Assembly: GCF_007994225.1 (NCBI RefSeq) | Contig: NZ_VLLL01000013.1 | Coordinates: forward strand, 1-64,000 | Source of the DNA: Stackebrandtia albiflava | Lineage (GTDB): Bacteria > Actinomycetota > Actinomycetes > Mycobacteriales > Micromonosporaceae | Direction: 5' to 3' | DNA length: 64,000 nucleotides | Shown: piece after piece, positions 30,189 through 37,389 of the stretch | Layout of the letters: each line of letters begins with the position of its first letter | Position numbering within the stretch: the first letter of the stretch is position 1 | Position numbers and translations under genes: made by a program | Notes under the pieces: generated by a model | Told to the model about the DNA's origin: nothing | Seen by the model: only the letters and a program-made list of their open reading frames with translations | Database searches by the model: none

Positions 30189-30617
30189 TCAGTCGAGTAC
30201 GGCCTGCAGCGTGATGGTGGTCGCCGCGAGCGCCTTGCTCACCGGGCAGTTGGCCTTGGCGTTCTCGGTCGCGTCGAGGAACTCGGACGCGGTGATGCCC
30301 GGCACCTTGCCGTGCACCGTCAGGTGGATCCCGGTGATCCCGCCCGCGGCCGGGTCGAAGGTGACCTCCGCCTTGGTGTCGAGGCTCTCCGGGGGTGTCC
30401 CCGCCTTCGCCAGGCCCGCCGACAGCGCCATGGAGAAGCACGCGGAATGGGCGGCGGCGATCAGCTCCTCGGGACTGGTCTTCCCGTTGGCGTCCTGCGA
30501 ACGCGCCGCCCACGTCACGTCGGTCTCCGGCAACCCGGAGGACTCGAAGTGGACGGTGCCCTTACCGGACTGGAGGTCGCCGTCCCAGTTGGTGCGTGCG
30601 GTGCGAACCGTTGCCAT
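30189..30617 (-). CDS. osmC: OsmC-family organic hydroperoxide reductase
   Basis: A 142-residue OsmC/Ohr-fold peroxiredoxin. Redox Cys60 lies in AAHSACFSMALS and Cys124 in NCPVSKAL, the two-cysteine pair that reduces organic peroxides with a thiol reductant (lipoyl, mycothiol or similar). The pattern is closer to OsmC than to Ohr. It is cytosolic and single-gene, followed by a hairpin terminator. Confidence 0.93.
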   Translation of the reverse strand: MATVRTARTNWDGDLQSGKGTVHFESSGLPETDVTWAARSQDANGKTSPEELIAAAHSACFSMALSAGLAKAGTPPESLDTKAEVTFDPAAGGITGIHLTVHGKVPGITASEFLDATENAKANCPVSKALAATTITLQAVLD

Positions 30618-30733
30618 GATGGTGTCTCCTCGATCGCGGTGACTGCGGCGCCGGCCGCAGCGTACAACCGCAGGCTAACACCGGTCGCGGCCCGATCCGG
30701 CCATCACACGAGGCTCCGGCTTTGGCGGGTTGC

Positions 30734-31255
30734 TCAGCCGGTCAAGGCCTCGGCGGACGGGACGACGGTCACGCCGGACCTCGACAACTCCTCGTTGGTC
30801 TCGGCGGCGACCTCCTCGGCGGGTCGTCCGTCCGGATAGGTGCCGTGGCCGTCGCCCACCAGCCGGACGTCGAAACCCGCCGCCAGCGCCGACAGCGTCG
30901 TCGCCTTCACGCAGTACTCGCTCTGCAGGCCGGCGATCACGACGGTCTCGACCCCGTCGGCGCGCAACCGCTCGGCGAGTTCCGGATTGGAGGCGAACGT
31001 GTCGTTCTCGGTCTTCCGCACCACCGTCTCGCCCGGCTCGGCCTCGAACACCGGTTGCCAGCCGTCGGTACCGGGCCGGTCGGGGTCACCCGGGCCACCG
31101 TCGTTCAGGACGTGGACCACGGCGGCACCCGACGCGCGCGCCCGGTCGAGCAGGGACCTCAGCACCGGTGTGAGTGTCCCCGCGACCGGGGAGGCGGTGT
31201 CGCCGACCAACATGTTCCGTTGGACGTCGATGAACAGGAGTGCGGTATCCGTCAT
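30734..31255 (-). CDS. cysteine hydrolase of the isochorismatase family
   Basis: A 173-residue alpha/beta hydrolase with the catalytic triad Asp10 (LLFIDVQRNM), Lys81 (RKTENDTF) and Cys115 (GLQSEYCVKATT). A Cys nucleophile points to amide hydrolysis (nicotinamidase-, N-carbamoyl- or ureidoacrylate-type) rather than isochorismate cleavage, but the substrate is unassigned. It lies just downstream of the TROVE gene on the same strand, with a 57-bp gap. Confidence 0.9.
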   Translation of the reverse strand: MTDTALLFIDVQRNMLVGDTASPVAGTLTPVLRSLLDRARASGAAVVHVLNDGGPGDPDRPGTDGWQPVFEAEPGETVVRKTENDTFASNPELAERLRADGVETVVIAGLQSEYCVKATTLSALAAGFDVRLVGDGHGTYPDGRPAEEVAAETNEELSRSGVTVVPSAEALTG

Positions 31256-31312
31256 TGCGGCACCCTCTCACACGGCTGTGACAGTACGGCGGGACGGACA
31301 CCGGACGCCGAT

Positions 31313-32932
31313 TCACCCGGGACGGTCGGAGCCCTCCCACGGCCAGGTGCCGTCACGACCCGCCTCCAGCAACGGGATCATCCGGAACCCCGCGTCGGTG
31401 AGACCGCCGAAGGTGTGCCGGGTGCCGTGGCCCGAAGGCGCGTGACCGTACCGGTATCCGGCCAGGTTCCAGGTGTAGACCGGCACGTGCGCGGGCACCG
31501 CGCGGGTCACGTCCGGACCGTTGCCGTGCGCCTGCTCGTCGGTCAGGATGATCACCCGGTCGTGGTCCCGGTAGTGGCGGGTGACGGCGACCTCGGTCTC
31601 CGTGCCGCCTCCGATGAAGTACCCGTCGTTGCGCCAGCGGGACAACGCGCGCAGCACCGACTCCCGCTTCCGGAGCTTGAACACCTTCGTGCCCTCGTGC
31701 TGCTCGTGCCCGTACCAGGATCCCGAGAACGACACGATGGTGGCGCGCTCACTGCGATCGGCGATGGCCAGGCCGAACAGGGTCGCCGCGTCCCAGCGCA
31801 TGAGTGTGCCGTCGCGTGAGAAGCGGGCGTTCATCGACCCCGACGTGTCGACCAGGATCAGCGTCCGGCCCGGCAGCGGCGCGATGTTGGCGAGCGAGTG
31901 CTGCAGCGCGGTCTCCAACGGGTACGACCACCGCAGCGACGGTGCCGCGCGGTACGCCGACAGGAACCGCATCGGCAGCTGCCGTGACCGAGCGACCTCA
32001 CCCGGGGCGGAGAGCCGTGCCGCCACGGTCGCGGCGACCTCGTCGGAGACCCCCGCCTCGTCGAAGTTGCGCAGATTCCGCAGGCAGGCCATGTATCCCA
32101 TGGACGGGATCATCGCCTCCCACAGGCGTGCCTTGTCGGCCTTGGGGCCGGCGAGGGACAGGGCGTCCTCCCAGGCCATTCCGGCCGCCCGCAGTGCGTC
32201 GGGATCGGTCAGGACCGTGGGGTCGTCGGCGACGCGCGCCCGCAGCGCCGCGTTGCGGGCCACGACCGGCAGGACGTCCGCGTCCACCGGGTTGCCGCGG
32301 TCGCGGCGACGACCGAGCGCGTGGTCGAACAGGGCACCCTGCCAGGGCTTGTCGGCGGCCGGGGCGGGGTGGGTCAGTTCCAGGACGTCACCGAACCGGA
32401 CCGCGTGCGACGACGTGTCGTACTTCAACAGTGACCGTTCACTGTAGAGTCGGCGTGCCGCGTCGGCGATGCCCCGCTTGACGGGCTTGGGAATCCGGCG
32501 GCCGTACCGCCCGAACCAGTAGGCGATCGCCTCACCCGGCTCGTCGGCGCGCTGCAGCACCGAGGCGGTGATCTGCCGTCCACCCGGCAGGCCCGCGTCG
32601 CGCAGTGCCTTCGCGGCCTCCAGGCCGCCCACCAGGGCCGCCGAACGCATGTGCGCGCCGGTGCGCAGCCACGCCAGGAACGCACGCGTCCATGCGGGGT
32701 CCTCGACCGCCACGGTGTGGACGAGGGTCCGGAAGCGGTCGTCCCGGCCGTCGGCCGACTCGTAGAACGTGGGTTCGCCGACCATGTTGGCGACCGCGAG
32801 CAGGAACAGTTCGCTCTTCGGGTCCCTCGCGAAACCGGGGGCGCCCTCCGCCGTGCGGGCGGCGGGTTCGGCGGTGGCGGTGATGACGGAACCGACCGCC
32901 GCGCGGACCTTCGACGTGTTGAACTTGCTCAT
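31313..32932 (-). CDS. rsr: TROVE-domain protein, bacterial Ro60 (Rsr)
   Basis: A 539-residue Ro60 orthologue. The TROVE HEAT-repeat ring covers about 35-350, and the von Willebrand A domain about 355-539 with the MIDAS DTSGS (Asp362, Ser364, Ser366) and later TDEQAHG. Ro60 proteins bind misfolded RNA ends in the ring cavity and Y RNAs on the outer surface. In Deinococcus, Rsr assists rRNA maturation and degradation with PNPase. ATG 32932 is chosen because the family N-terminus follows; an upstream in-frame extension looks non-coding. A Y-RNA-like element lies 190 bp upstream on the same strand. Confidence 0.93.
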   Translation of the reverse strand: MSKFNTSKVRAAVGSVITATAEPAARTAEGAPGFARDPKSELFLLAVANMVGEPTFYESADGRDDRFRTLVHTVAVEDPAWTRAFLAWLRTGAHMRSAALVGGLEAAKALRDAGLPGGRQITASVLQRADEPGEAIAYWFGRYGRRIPKPVKRGIADAARRLYSERSLLKYDTSSHAVRFGDVLELTHPAPAADKPWQGALFDHALGRRRDRGNPVDADVLPVVARNAALRARVADDPTVLTDPDALRAAGMAWEDALSLAGPKADKARLWEAMIPSMGYMACLRNLRNFDEAGVSDEVAATVAARLSAPGEVARSRQLPMRFLSAYRAAPSLRWSYPLETALQHSLANIAPLPGRTLILVDTSGSMNARFSRDGTLMRWDAATLFGLAIADRSERATIVSFSGSWYGHEQHEGTKVFKLRKRESVLRALSRWRNDGYFIGGGTETEVAVTRHYRDHDRVIILTDEQAHGNGPDVTRAVPAHVPVYTWNLAGYRYGHAPSGHGTRHTFGGLTDAGFRMIPLLEAGRDGTWPWEGSDRPG

Positions 32933-33032
32933 GGTGGCCTCGGAGTCTCGGTCGCCGGTGGAGCGTCGAAGCCCTCCGGCGAGACCGTGCCCGAGTTCGA
33001 GGCGGAGCGGGAACATGCCGACGGATCGGTGA

Positions 33033-33048
33033 CGGACCCGAGGGTCCG
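33033..33048 (-). other. short hairpin between the Y RNA candidate and rsr
   Basis: CGGACC and GGTCCG pair over a 4-nt loop, about 100 bp before the rsr start. It may be a processing or attenuation hairpin if the RNA and rsr are co-transcribed, or chance. Confidence 0.25.
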
Positions 33049-33121
33049 GGTACGATCCGCACGGCATCCGTTGAAAGAGGAAGTAGCCCACCCCTTCGCA
33101 CCGGGCACGGTCGTCGTCGTG

Positions 33122-33258
33122 TCCACGCCCGAGATCGAGTCGACGCCGGTACGTGCCGCTCTACCGATTGAGCTACCACCACGGGGGTGGGCGGGACTCG
33201 AACCCGCAACCTGCCGATTAACAGTCGAAGTAACCGTCGTCTGCGCACCGGGCGTGGA
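33122..33258 (-). ncRNA. Y RNA (YrlA-like) candidate with a circularly permuted tRNA-like module
   Basis: Read on the minus strand. TCCACGCCCG (33258-33249) pairs perfectly with CGGGCGTGGA (33131-33122), and GACGACGGTTAC (33241-33230) pairs with GTACCGGCGTC (33152-33142) with one mismatch and one bulge. Inside this stem come an anticodon-arm-like hairpin with the 7-nt loop CTGTTAA (33224-33218), a variable-loop-like AGGTT and a T arm GCGGG-TTCGAGT-CCCGC (33207-33191). A 5-bp acceptor-like hairpin CCACC/GGTGG (33190-33176), TA like U8-A9 and a D arm GCTC-AATCGGTA-GAGC (33173-33158) follow. The D arm thus comes last, so this is not a functional tRNA. Bacterial Y RNAs carry a Ro-binding stem plus a tRNA-like module and lie near rsr, as here. 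Confidence 0.75.
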
Positions 33259-33265
33259 AGTCTTC

Positions 33266-33272
33266 AGTTGTA
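33266..33272 (-). promoter_or_regulatory. possible -10 element of the Y RNA candidate
   Basis: On the minus strand, TACAACT lies about 7 nt upstream of the 5' arm of the RNA stem. No clear -35 hexamer is visible at the usual spacing. Confidence 0.3.
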
Positions 33273-33724
33273 CCGTCTCGGACGTATCCGGTACTCGGGA
33301 TGTGAGCACCGGTGCGTTCCCAACGGCCACACCAGGATGCGCGAGGCGGCGGTGTGGGCGCCAGCGAATATACGCACCGCCCGCAACCCGCCGCCGAGGA
33401 CGTGAATATGCCTGATTGCGGCGTCTGGGAGCGTGGGTCGCCCTGGGGAACCCGGGAGCTGCTGGCCCAGGCATACCAGCAGCCGGAGCACGGCCGTACC
33501 TCTCCGGGCTGCCGCGGTTACCAGCATGCAGGTACTGACACCATTTTGGCGGGGCGCAAGGAGGACCGTAGCCACGGATTGTCGTCTCGAGACCGGCTGA
33601 ACCGCCCCGGCTGTCACAGCACGCCGCACCATGATGCCGAGTGGTGGGTACGGTCGGCCGCTACGGGGACGAAACCCTGGAAACCGGCTCTCCACCATTG
33701 TGCCCTCCCCCGAGCGCAATGGCG
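33273..33724. other. 450-bp non-coding stretch between the Y RNA candidate and the DUF4143 ATPase gene
   Basis: No convincing gene. Open frames on both strands lack family features. One 8-bp inverted repeat (GCTGCTGG / CCAGCAGC, 33458-33483) is present. Base composition is mixed, with lower-GC patches, suggesting an edge of acquired DNA. Confidence 0.35.
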
Positions 33725-35008
33725 TCACGACTGACCGGATTCCTCCGATCGGTGGGTAGCACCATCGGAATCCGTGGTCCATAGCGAACTGATCGGAATG
33801 CAACGGATGCCTGGGCCTAGTGAGTACTGTTCGGATCCGGTGTACAGCACGACACCCGCATGGAACCGGTCGCCGAGCCGGTCGCGTAGGTGGTTCAAGG
33901 ATCGAAGGTCTTCGGCGCGAACCATTCCCGACGACTTGACTTCGATGGCGACGACTCGGCCGCTGCTGTCCTCCAAGATCGCGTCGATCTCGTGGCCGTC
34001 CCGGTCTCGGTAGTGGTAGAGCCGCGCATCGGTGTCACACCAGGAGAGCTGCCGAGTGAGTTCGCCGAGGACGAAGGTCTCGATCAGACCACCGGTCGTC
34101 CTGTCGTCGAACGCGCCTGCCACCAGATGCGCGGCGAGCCCGGGGTCGGTGAAGACGAGCTTCGGGCGTTTGACCGCGCGACCGGTGGCTCCGCTGCTCC
34201 ACGCCGGGATCTGCTGTATGAGATAGATCGTCTCCAGGATTGCGAGGTACCTGCCGATGGTGCTGGCCGGGCTCGCCAAATCATTCGAGAGCCGTTGTTG
34301 GTTGAGCAGACCCGCCGATTGAGCGGCGAGGAGTTCGACGAGGCGTCGCATGTCCGCGGGGCGTTCGATGTCGGCAACCTGATGGACGTCTCTCACCATG
34401 AGATCGTTGAGGTAACCGGAGAAAAACCTACTTCGCCGACGAGGTGTTTCACGTCGAACCGCTTCGGGAAAGCCGCCCCGCTTGGCTAGTTGGACGTAGT
34501 CACTGCGTCGTACGTCCGATGGCCCGACCCGGAGTTCGCTACCGAGGTTGAACACCGCATCGACGAATCGATCGGGCATGCCCAAGATCTCTCCCTGCGA
34601 CAGCGGCCATAGTTCGATCGTTTCGGCCCTTCCGGGCATCGCGGCCGGGATCTGCTTCAGTGCCAGAAGCCTGGCTGATCCGGTGAGGAGGAATCGACCC
34701 GGTCGTGGGTCTCGATCGACGAGATACTTTATGGCGAGCCAGAGATCGGGAACCAGTTGAACCTCGTCCACCAACACCGTGCCGTCGGCGGTGAGGAACT
34801 CCACGGGATCGGCCTGTGCGGCATGGCGGGTTTGGGGGTCGTCGAGGTACTTGACGTGACTATTGTGCTGTCGGCTGACGCAGAGTTCGGCGAGCGTGCT
34901 TTTGCCGGTTTGCCGGGCACCCTCGATAACGACGACTCGCGTGTCGTCGAGTGCCTCTGCGACCAGCGTAGTCGCATGGCGGTGGAAGTGGTGACGTGTG
35001 TTGGACAC
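33725..35008 (-). CDS. AAA-type ATPase with DUF4143 domain
   Basis: A 427-residue protein from GTG 35008 (MSNTRHHF). Walker A is EGARQTGKSTLAE, and Walker B is near TVLVDEVQLVPDLW. An arginine-finger/sensor segment RFLLTGSARLL follows, then the DUF4143 nuclease-like C-terminal half ending with DAILEDSSGRVVAIEVKSSG, a PD-(D/E)xK-like core. Such stand-alone ATPases are scattered in bacteria and archaea, often in accessory DNA; the role is unknown, and defence or toxin-antitoxin function is suggested only by association. GC content is visibly lower than in flanking genes. A 45-bp tandem repeat lies just upstream. Confidence 0.88.
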   Translation of the reverse strand: MSNTRHHFHRHATTLVAEALDDTRVVVIEGARQTGKSTLAELCVSRQHNSHVKYLDDPQTRHAAQADPVEFLTADGTVLVDEVQLVPDLWLAIKYLVDRDPRPGRFLLTGSARLLALKQIPAAMPGRAETIELWPLSQGEILGMPDRFVDAVFNLGSELRVGPSDVRRSDYVQLAKRGGFPEAVRRETPRRRSRFFSGYLNDLMVRDVHQVADIERPADMRRLVELLAAQSAGLLNQQRLSNDLASPASTIGRYLAILETIYLIQQIPAWSSGATGRAVKRPKLVFTDPGLAAHLVAGAFDDRTTGGLIETFVLGELTRQLSWCDTDARLYHYRDRDGHEIDAILEDSSGRVVAIEVKSSGMVRAEDLRSLNHLRDRLGDRFHAGVVLYTGSEQYSLGPGIRCIPISSLWTTDSDGATHRSEESGQS

Positions 35009-35027
35009 GGTGTAATCATATCGGACG

Positions 35028-35162
35028 TGGTGATTCTGCGGGCTCTGAGTGGTGATTCTGCCGGGGGTCGCGTGGTGGATCTGCGGGGCCTGAGTGGTGG
35101 ATCTGCCGGGGGTCGCGTGGTGATTCTGCGGGGCCTGAGTGGTGGATCTGCCGGGGGCCGGG
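35028..35162. repeat. three tandem 45-bp repeats upstream of the ATPase gene
   Basis: Three direct copies at 35028-35072, 35073-35117 and 35118-35162. Each is made of two related half-units that start TGGTGATTCTG or TGGTGGATCTG. Copies differ at a few positions only. They lie 19 bp upstream of the ATPase start, where a promoter would be. There is no spacer sequence, so it is not a CRISPR. Confidence 0.85.
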
Positions 35163-35457
35163 CGGCATGTCGGCGGCCGGCGCACCGGTCCCGGTCGTGA
35201 AGCGGCGTACCGGTTCGGGAATCGGTGAGGCGCCACACCACCGGGGCCTCGCCGTCAGCGGTGCCGGTGTCCCTGCGACCGGCGCCGAGAACGGTGACCG
35301 GTATCCGAGGGACCGGGTATGTGATCCGGGCGCGTAGGCGTCCGAGGAGGTCCGACTCCGCGGAGGTCTCCCGCCCACCGTGGTGATTCCACCCGTGCGT
35401 TCCGTCGGGTGACTGCGGCTGTGTTCTCCGTGTCGGGGACATGGCCGAAGAAGCCGA
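35163..35457 (-). other. intergenic stretch with a coding-like minus frame, possible gene remnant
   Basis: From about 35390 to 35180 on the minus strand, one frame uses mostly G/C third positions and reads like protein (SDLLGRLRARITYPVPRIPVT, shortened). It then runs into the 45-bp repeats and on into the ATPase gene in another frame, so no clean gene end exists. No family or ribosome-binding site is recognised. A truncated gene is possible. Confidence 0.25.
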
Positions 35458-35495
35458 GTGGCGCTTGACGATCCACTGAGATCGTCAAGCGCCAC
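35458..35495 (-). terminator. terminator of the cysteine-rich peptide gene
   Basis: A perfect 15-bp inverted repeat, GTGGCGCTTGACGAT / ATCGTCAAGCGCCAC, with an 8-nt loop, 73 bp past the peptide stop. Confidence 0.6.
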
Positions 35496-35568
35496 GACGT
35501 GGGTCTCATGCAGGCCGGTGCCCACGGTCGGTTCACCCCGCCGTCGACTTCCCGGCCCGAGTGAGGTG

Positions 35569-35775
35569 CTAGCAGCAGGCGTACTGGTAGTAGCTGTTGC
35601 ACGCGGAGTTGACGCAGGACCGCCGCTTGGTGTGGAGGCCGCTGCACACTCCGCTGATGTAGCAGGAGCTCCAACTGCCGCATTCGTTGGGGCAGCCCGC
35701 CTTCGCCCCGGATTCCTTGAGCAGCTTCGAGAGCATCCGGTCGGCGGCGTTGTTGGCCTTGGTGAGAAGACGCAT
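35569..35775 (-). CDS. 68-residue cysteine-rich peptide with thrombospondin-like motif
   Basis: ATG 35775 has AAAGGA 7 nt upstream. Residues 1-27 (MRLLTKANNAADRMLSKLL and on to AKAG) form an amphipathic, leader-like helix without a hydrophobic signal core. The core holds eight cysteines at 28, 32, 38, 44, 54, 59, 67 and 68. Its middle, W35-S-S-C38 through C44 and KRRSC54, follows the thrombospondin type 1 pattern (W-x-x-C, C, R-x-C). It could be a ribosomally made, modified or disulfide-rich peptide. No modification or export gene is adjacent. The well-formed start and terminator support a real gene. Confidence 0.7.
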   Translation of the reverse strand: MRLLTKANNAADRMLSKLLKESGAKAGCPNECGSWSSCYISGVCSGLHTKRRSCVNSACNSYYQYACC

Positions 35776-36061
35776 GGTGGTCCTTTCGATTGAGGGCTTT
35801 GTCGCGATGTCCACTATTGGGCAATCGTTTTCCGGAGCGCAATAGTCAAGTGGCCGACGAGTTCGATCCGTTAGGCCATTGACTTATGAGCATGTCTGCG
35901 TCTAAGCCGGCTCGGCGTGTCCATGCCGACGGACCCTCCCGTCGGCCCAGGTCCACAGTGGTTCCGCGGCGCCGATGATGTGGTCGGTTTATGGCGGCGC
36001 CATAGATGCGTGATGGACCCGCTGGCCACGATGGTGGCCCGCGTTGGACCAAGGAGGACTG

Positions 36062-37156
36062 ATGACCAGACCGAGACGAAAGCTACTGAGGACGCTGACG
36101 TTGGCGCTGATACTGACGGTGACGGCGGTGGTGGCGCCCGACGCACTCGTGGGGCCGACCGAGGCCCAGGCCTCCACGGGATCGTCGTCGTTCGCGCTCG
36201 CCGATCCGAGCACGGTGCAGGCCAAGGACCGCACCTACGTCACCTACGGCACGACCGTCGGCGCCGGTGCCGGCCCCCGCTGTGGCGCCCGGGCGGGGGT
36301 GACGTTGTACGTGCCCTTCCTCAACCACGGATCGGGTGACACGGTCGGGATGTCCCACTGTGCGGCGGGTGACGCGCTACCTTCCGGGCCCGGCTCCTGG
36401 GCGGTGGACAACGGTGCCATCTGGGCACCCGGTGTGGCGTCGTTCAACGGCACGTACTACATGTACTACACGGCGACGAAGGCCGGAACCGGCCAGAAGT
36501 GCATCGGGCTGGCCACCTCCGGTGGAGCGAAGTCGCCGTTCGTCAACAGGGGCGAGTGGGCCTGCCCCGGCGGCGGGCGATGGGCCATCGACGCCAATCC
36601 CTTCGTCGCCAACGGCAAACTCTACGTCGCCTACCGTGATGACGCGATCACCTCGTATCCGGAGACCGGCATCTCCATCGTGCAGGTCCGTTCGGACGGG
36701 TCCGCCATCTGGAGCACCCGCCGTGACGCGCTGAAGAGCACAGACCTCAAATGGGACACCGAGAACGCGTCCGGCGGAACCCACGTCATCGAGAACCCGT
36801 CCATCTTCGTCGGCGGCGAGGGACGCTACTACCTGCTGTTCTCCGGCAACAACTGGAGAAGCGCCCGGTACTCGACCGGCATCGCCGACTGCGGCACGAA
36901 TCCCCTTCCTGCGACCCGGTGCAAACTCATAAAGGACGGCGCGAACCGGCCGTACTTCGGTTACACCGGATCCGGCGGGCTCGGGCCGTACCGCGGCCTA
37001 CCCGGCAACCACCCCGGCCCCGGAGCCATGGCGGTCATCTACACCGAGGACAACCGCCGGTGCGTCGTCTGGGCCTGGTACAACCCCGCCACGGGCAAGC
37101 GCCACCCGATCATCGGCGAACTCAAGCGCGACTCCAACGGCTTCTACGTCGCGTGA
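36062..37156 (+). CDS. secreted glycoside hydrolase family 43-type protein
   Basis: A 364-residue exported protein from ATG 36062 with AAGGAGG upstream. The signal peptide ends near EAQAS (about residue 40). The fold is a five-bladed propeller: LADPSTV holds the first (base) Asp, WAIDANPFV the second Asp, and HVIENPSIFV the catalytic Glu, the GH43 pattern of arabinanases, xylosidases and related enzymes. WAVDNGAIWAPGVASFNGTYYM is the classical GH43 blade-one/two motif. It likely trims arabinose- or xylose-containing polymers outside the cell. Large inverted repeats follow the stop. Confidence 0.87.
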   Translation: MTRPRRKLLRTLTLALILTVTAVVAPDALVGPTEAQASTGSSSFALADPSTVQAKDRTYVTYGTTVGAGAGPRCGARAGVTLYVPFLNHGSGDTVGMSHCAAGDALPSGPGSWAVDNGAIWAPGVASFNGTYYMYYTATKAGTGQKCIGLATSGGAKSPFVNRGEWACPGGGRWAIDANPFVANGKLYVAYRDDAITSYPETGISIVQVRSDGSAIWSTRRDALKSTDLKWDTENASGGTHVIENPSIFVGGEGRYYLLFSGNNWRSARYSTGIADCGTNPLPATRCKLIKDGANRPYFGYTGSGGLGPYRGLPGNHPGPGAMAVIYTEDNRRCVVWAWYNPATGKRHPIIGELKRDSNGFYVA

Positions 37157-37161
37157 CCGAT

Positions 37162-37226
37162 CCGGCGATCGTGCGCGAGGCTTCCGAGTCGCCGCGTGAG
37201 CGAGAGGTTTCGCGCAGGATCGCCGG
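37162..37226 (+). terminator. long inverted repeat after the GH43 gene
   Basis: 17-bp arms (CCGGCGATCGTGCGCGA and TCGCGCAGGATCGCCGG, one mismatch) with a 31-nt loop begin 5 bp after the stop codon. A plausible terminator, although the loop is long. Confidence 0.5.
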
Positions 37227-37256
37227 CCACGTATCGCGAGGTCGGTCACCGCTGCG

Positions 37257-37294
37257 GTAGCCGGGCCGGGTGCGATTCTCCATCGCCCGGCTAC
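37257..37294 (+). repeat. second inverted repeat downstream of the GH43 gene
   Basis: GTAGCCGGGC / GCCCGGCTAC with an 18-nt loop, lying between the GH43 gene and the next secreted-enzyme gene. It may be a backup terminator or a regulatory hairpin. Confidence 0.4.
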
Positions 37295-37389
37295 GGCGCG
37301 GGGACCGCCTCACCCGTTCGATCCGTTCTCTACCTCAAGAAGTCCATCTTCACACTTCATGTCCGATCACGTGTTCCGAGGAGTCCGAA

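Noticed and set aside
33122-33258. Ordinary tRNA-Asn gene
   Set aside because: The D arm lies after the T arm and the acceptor strands are joined by a hairpin, so a mature tRNA with free ends and 3' CCA cannot form from this order.
33725-35008. Transposase or insertion sequence
   Set aside because: The product is an ATPase with a DUF4143 half; no terminal inverted repeats or DDE residues are visible.
35028-35162. CRISPR array
   Set aside because: The 45-bp units are directly joined, with no unique spacers and no cas genes nearby.
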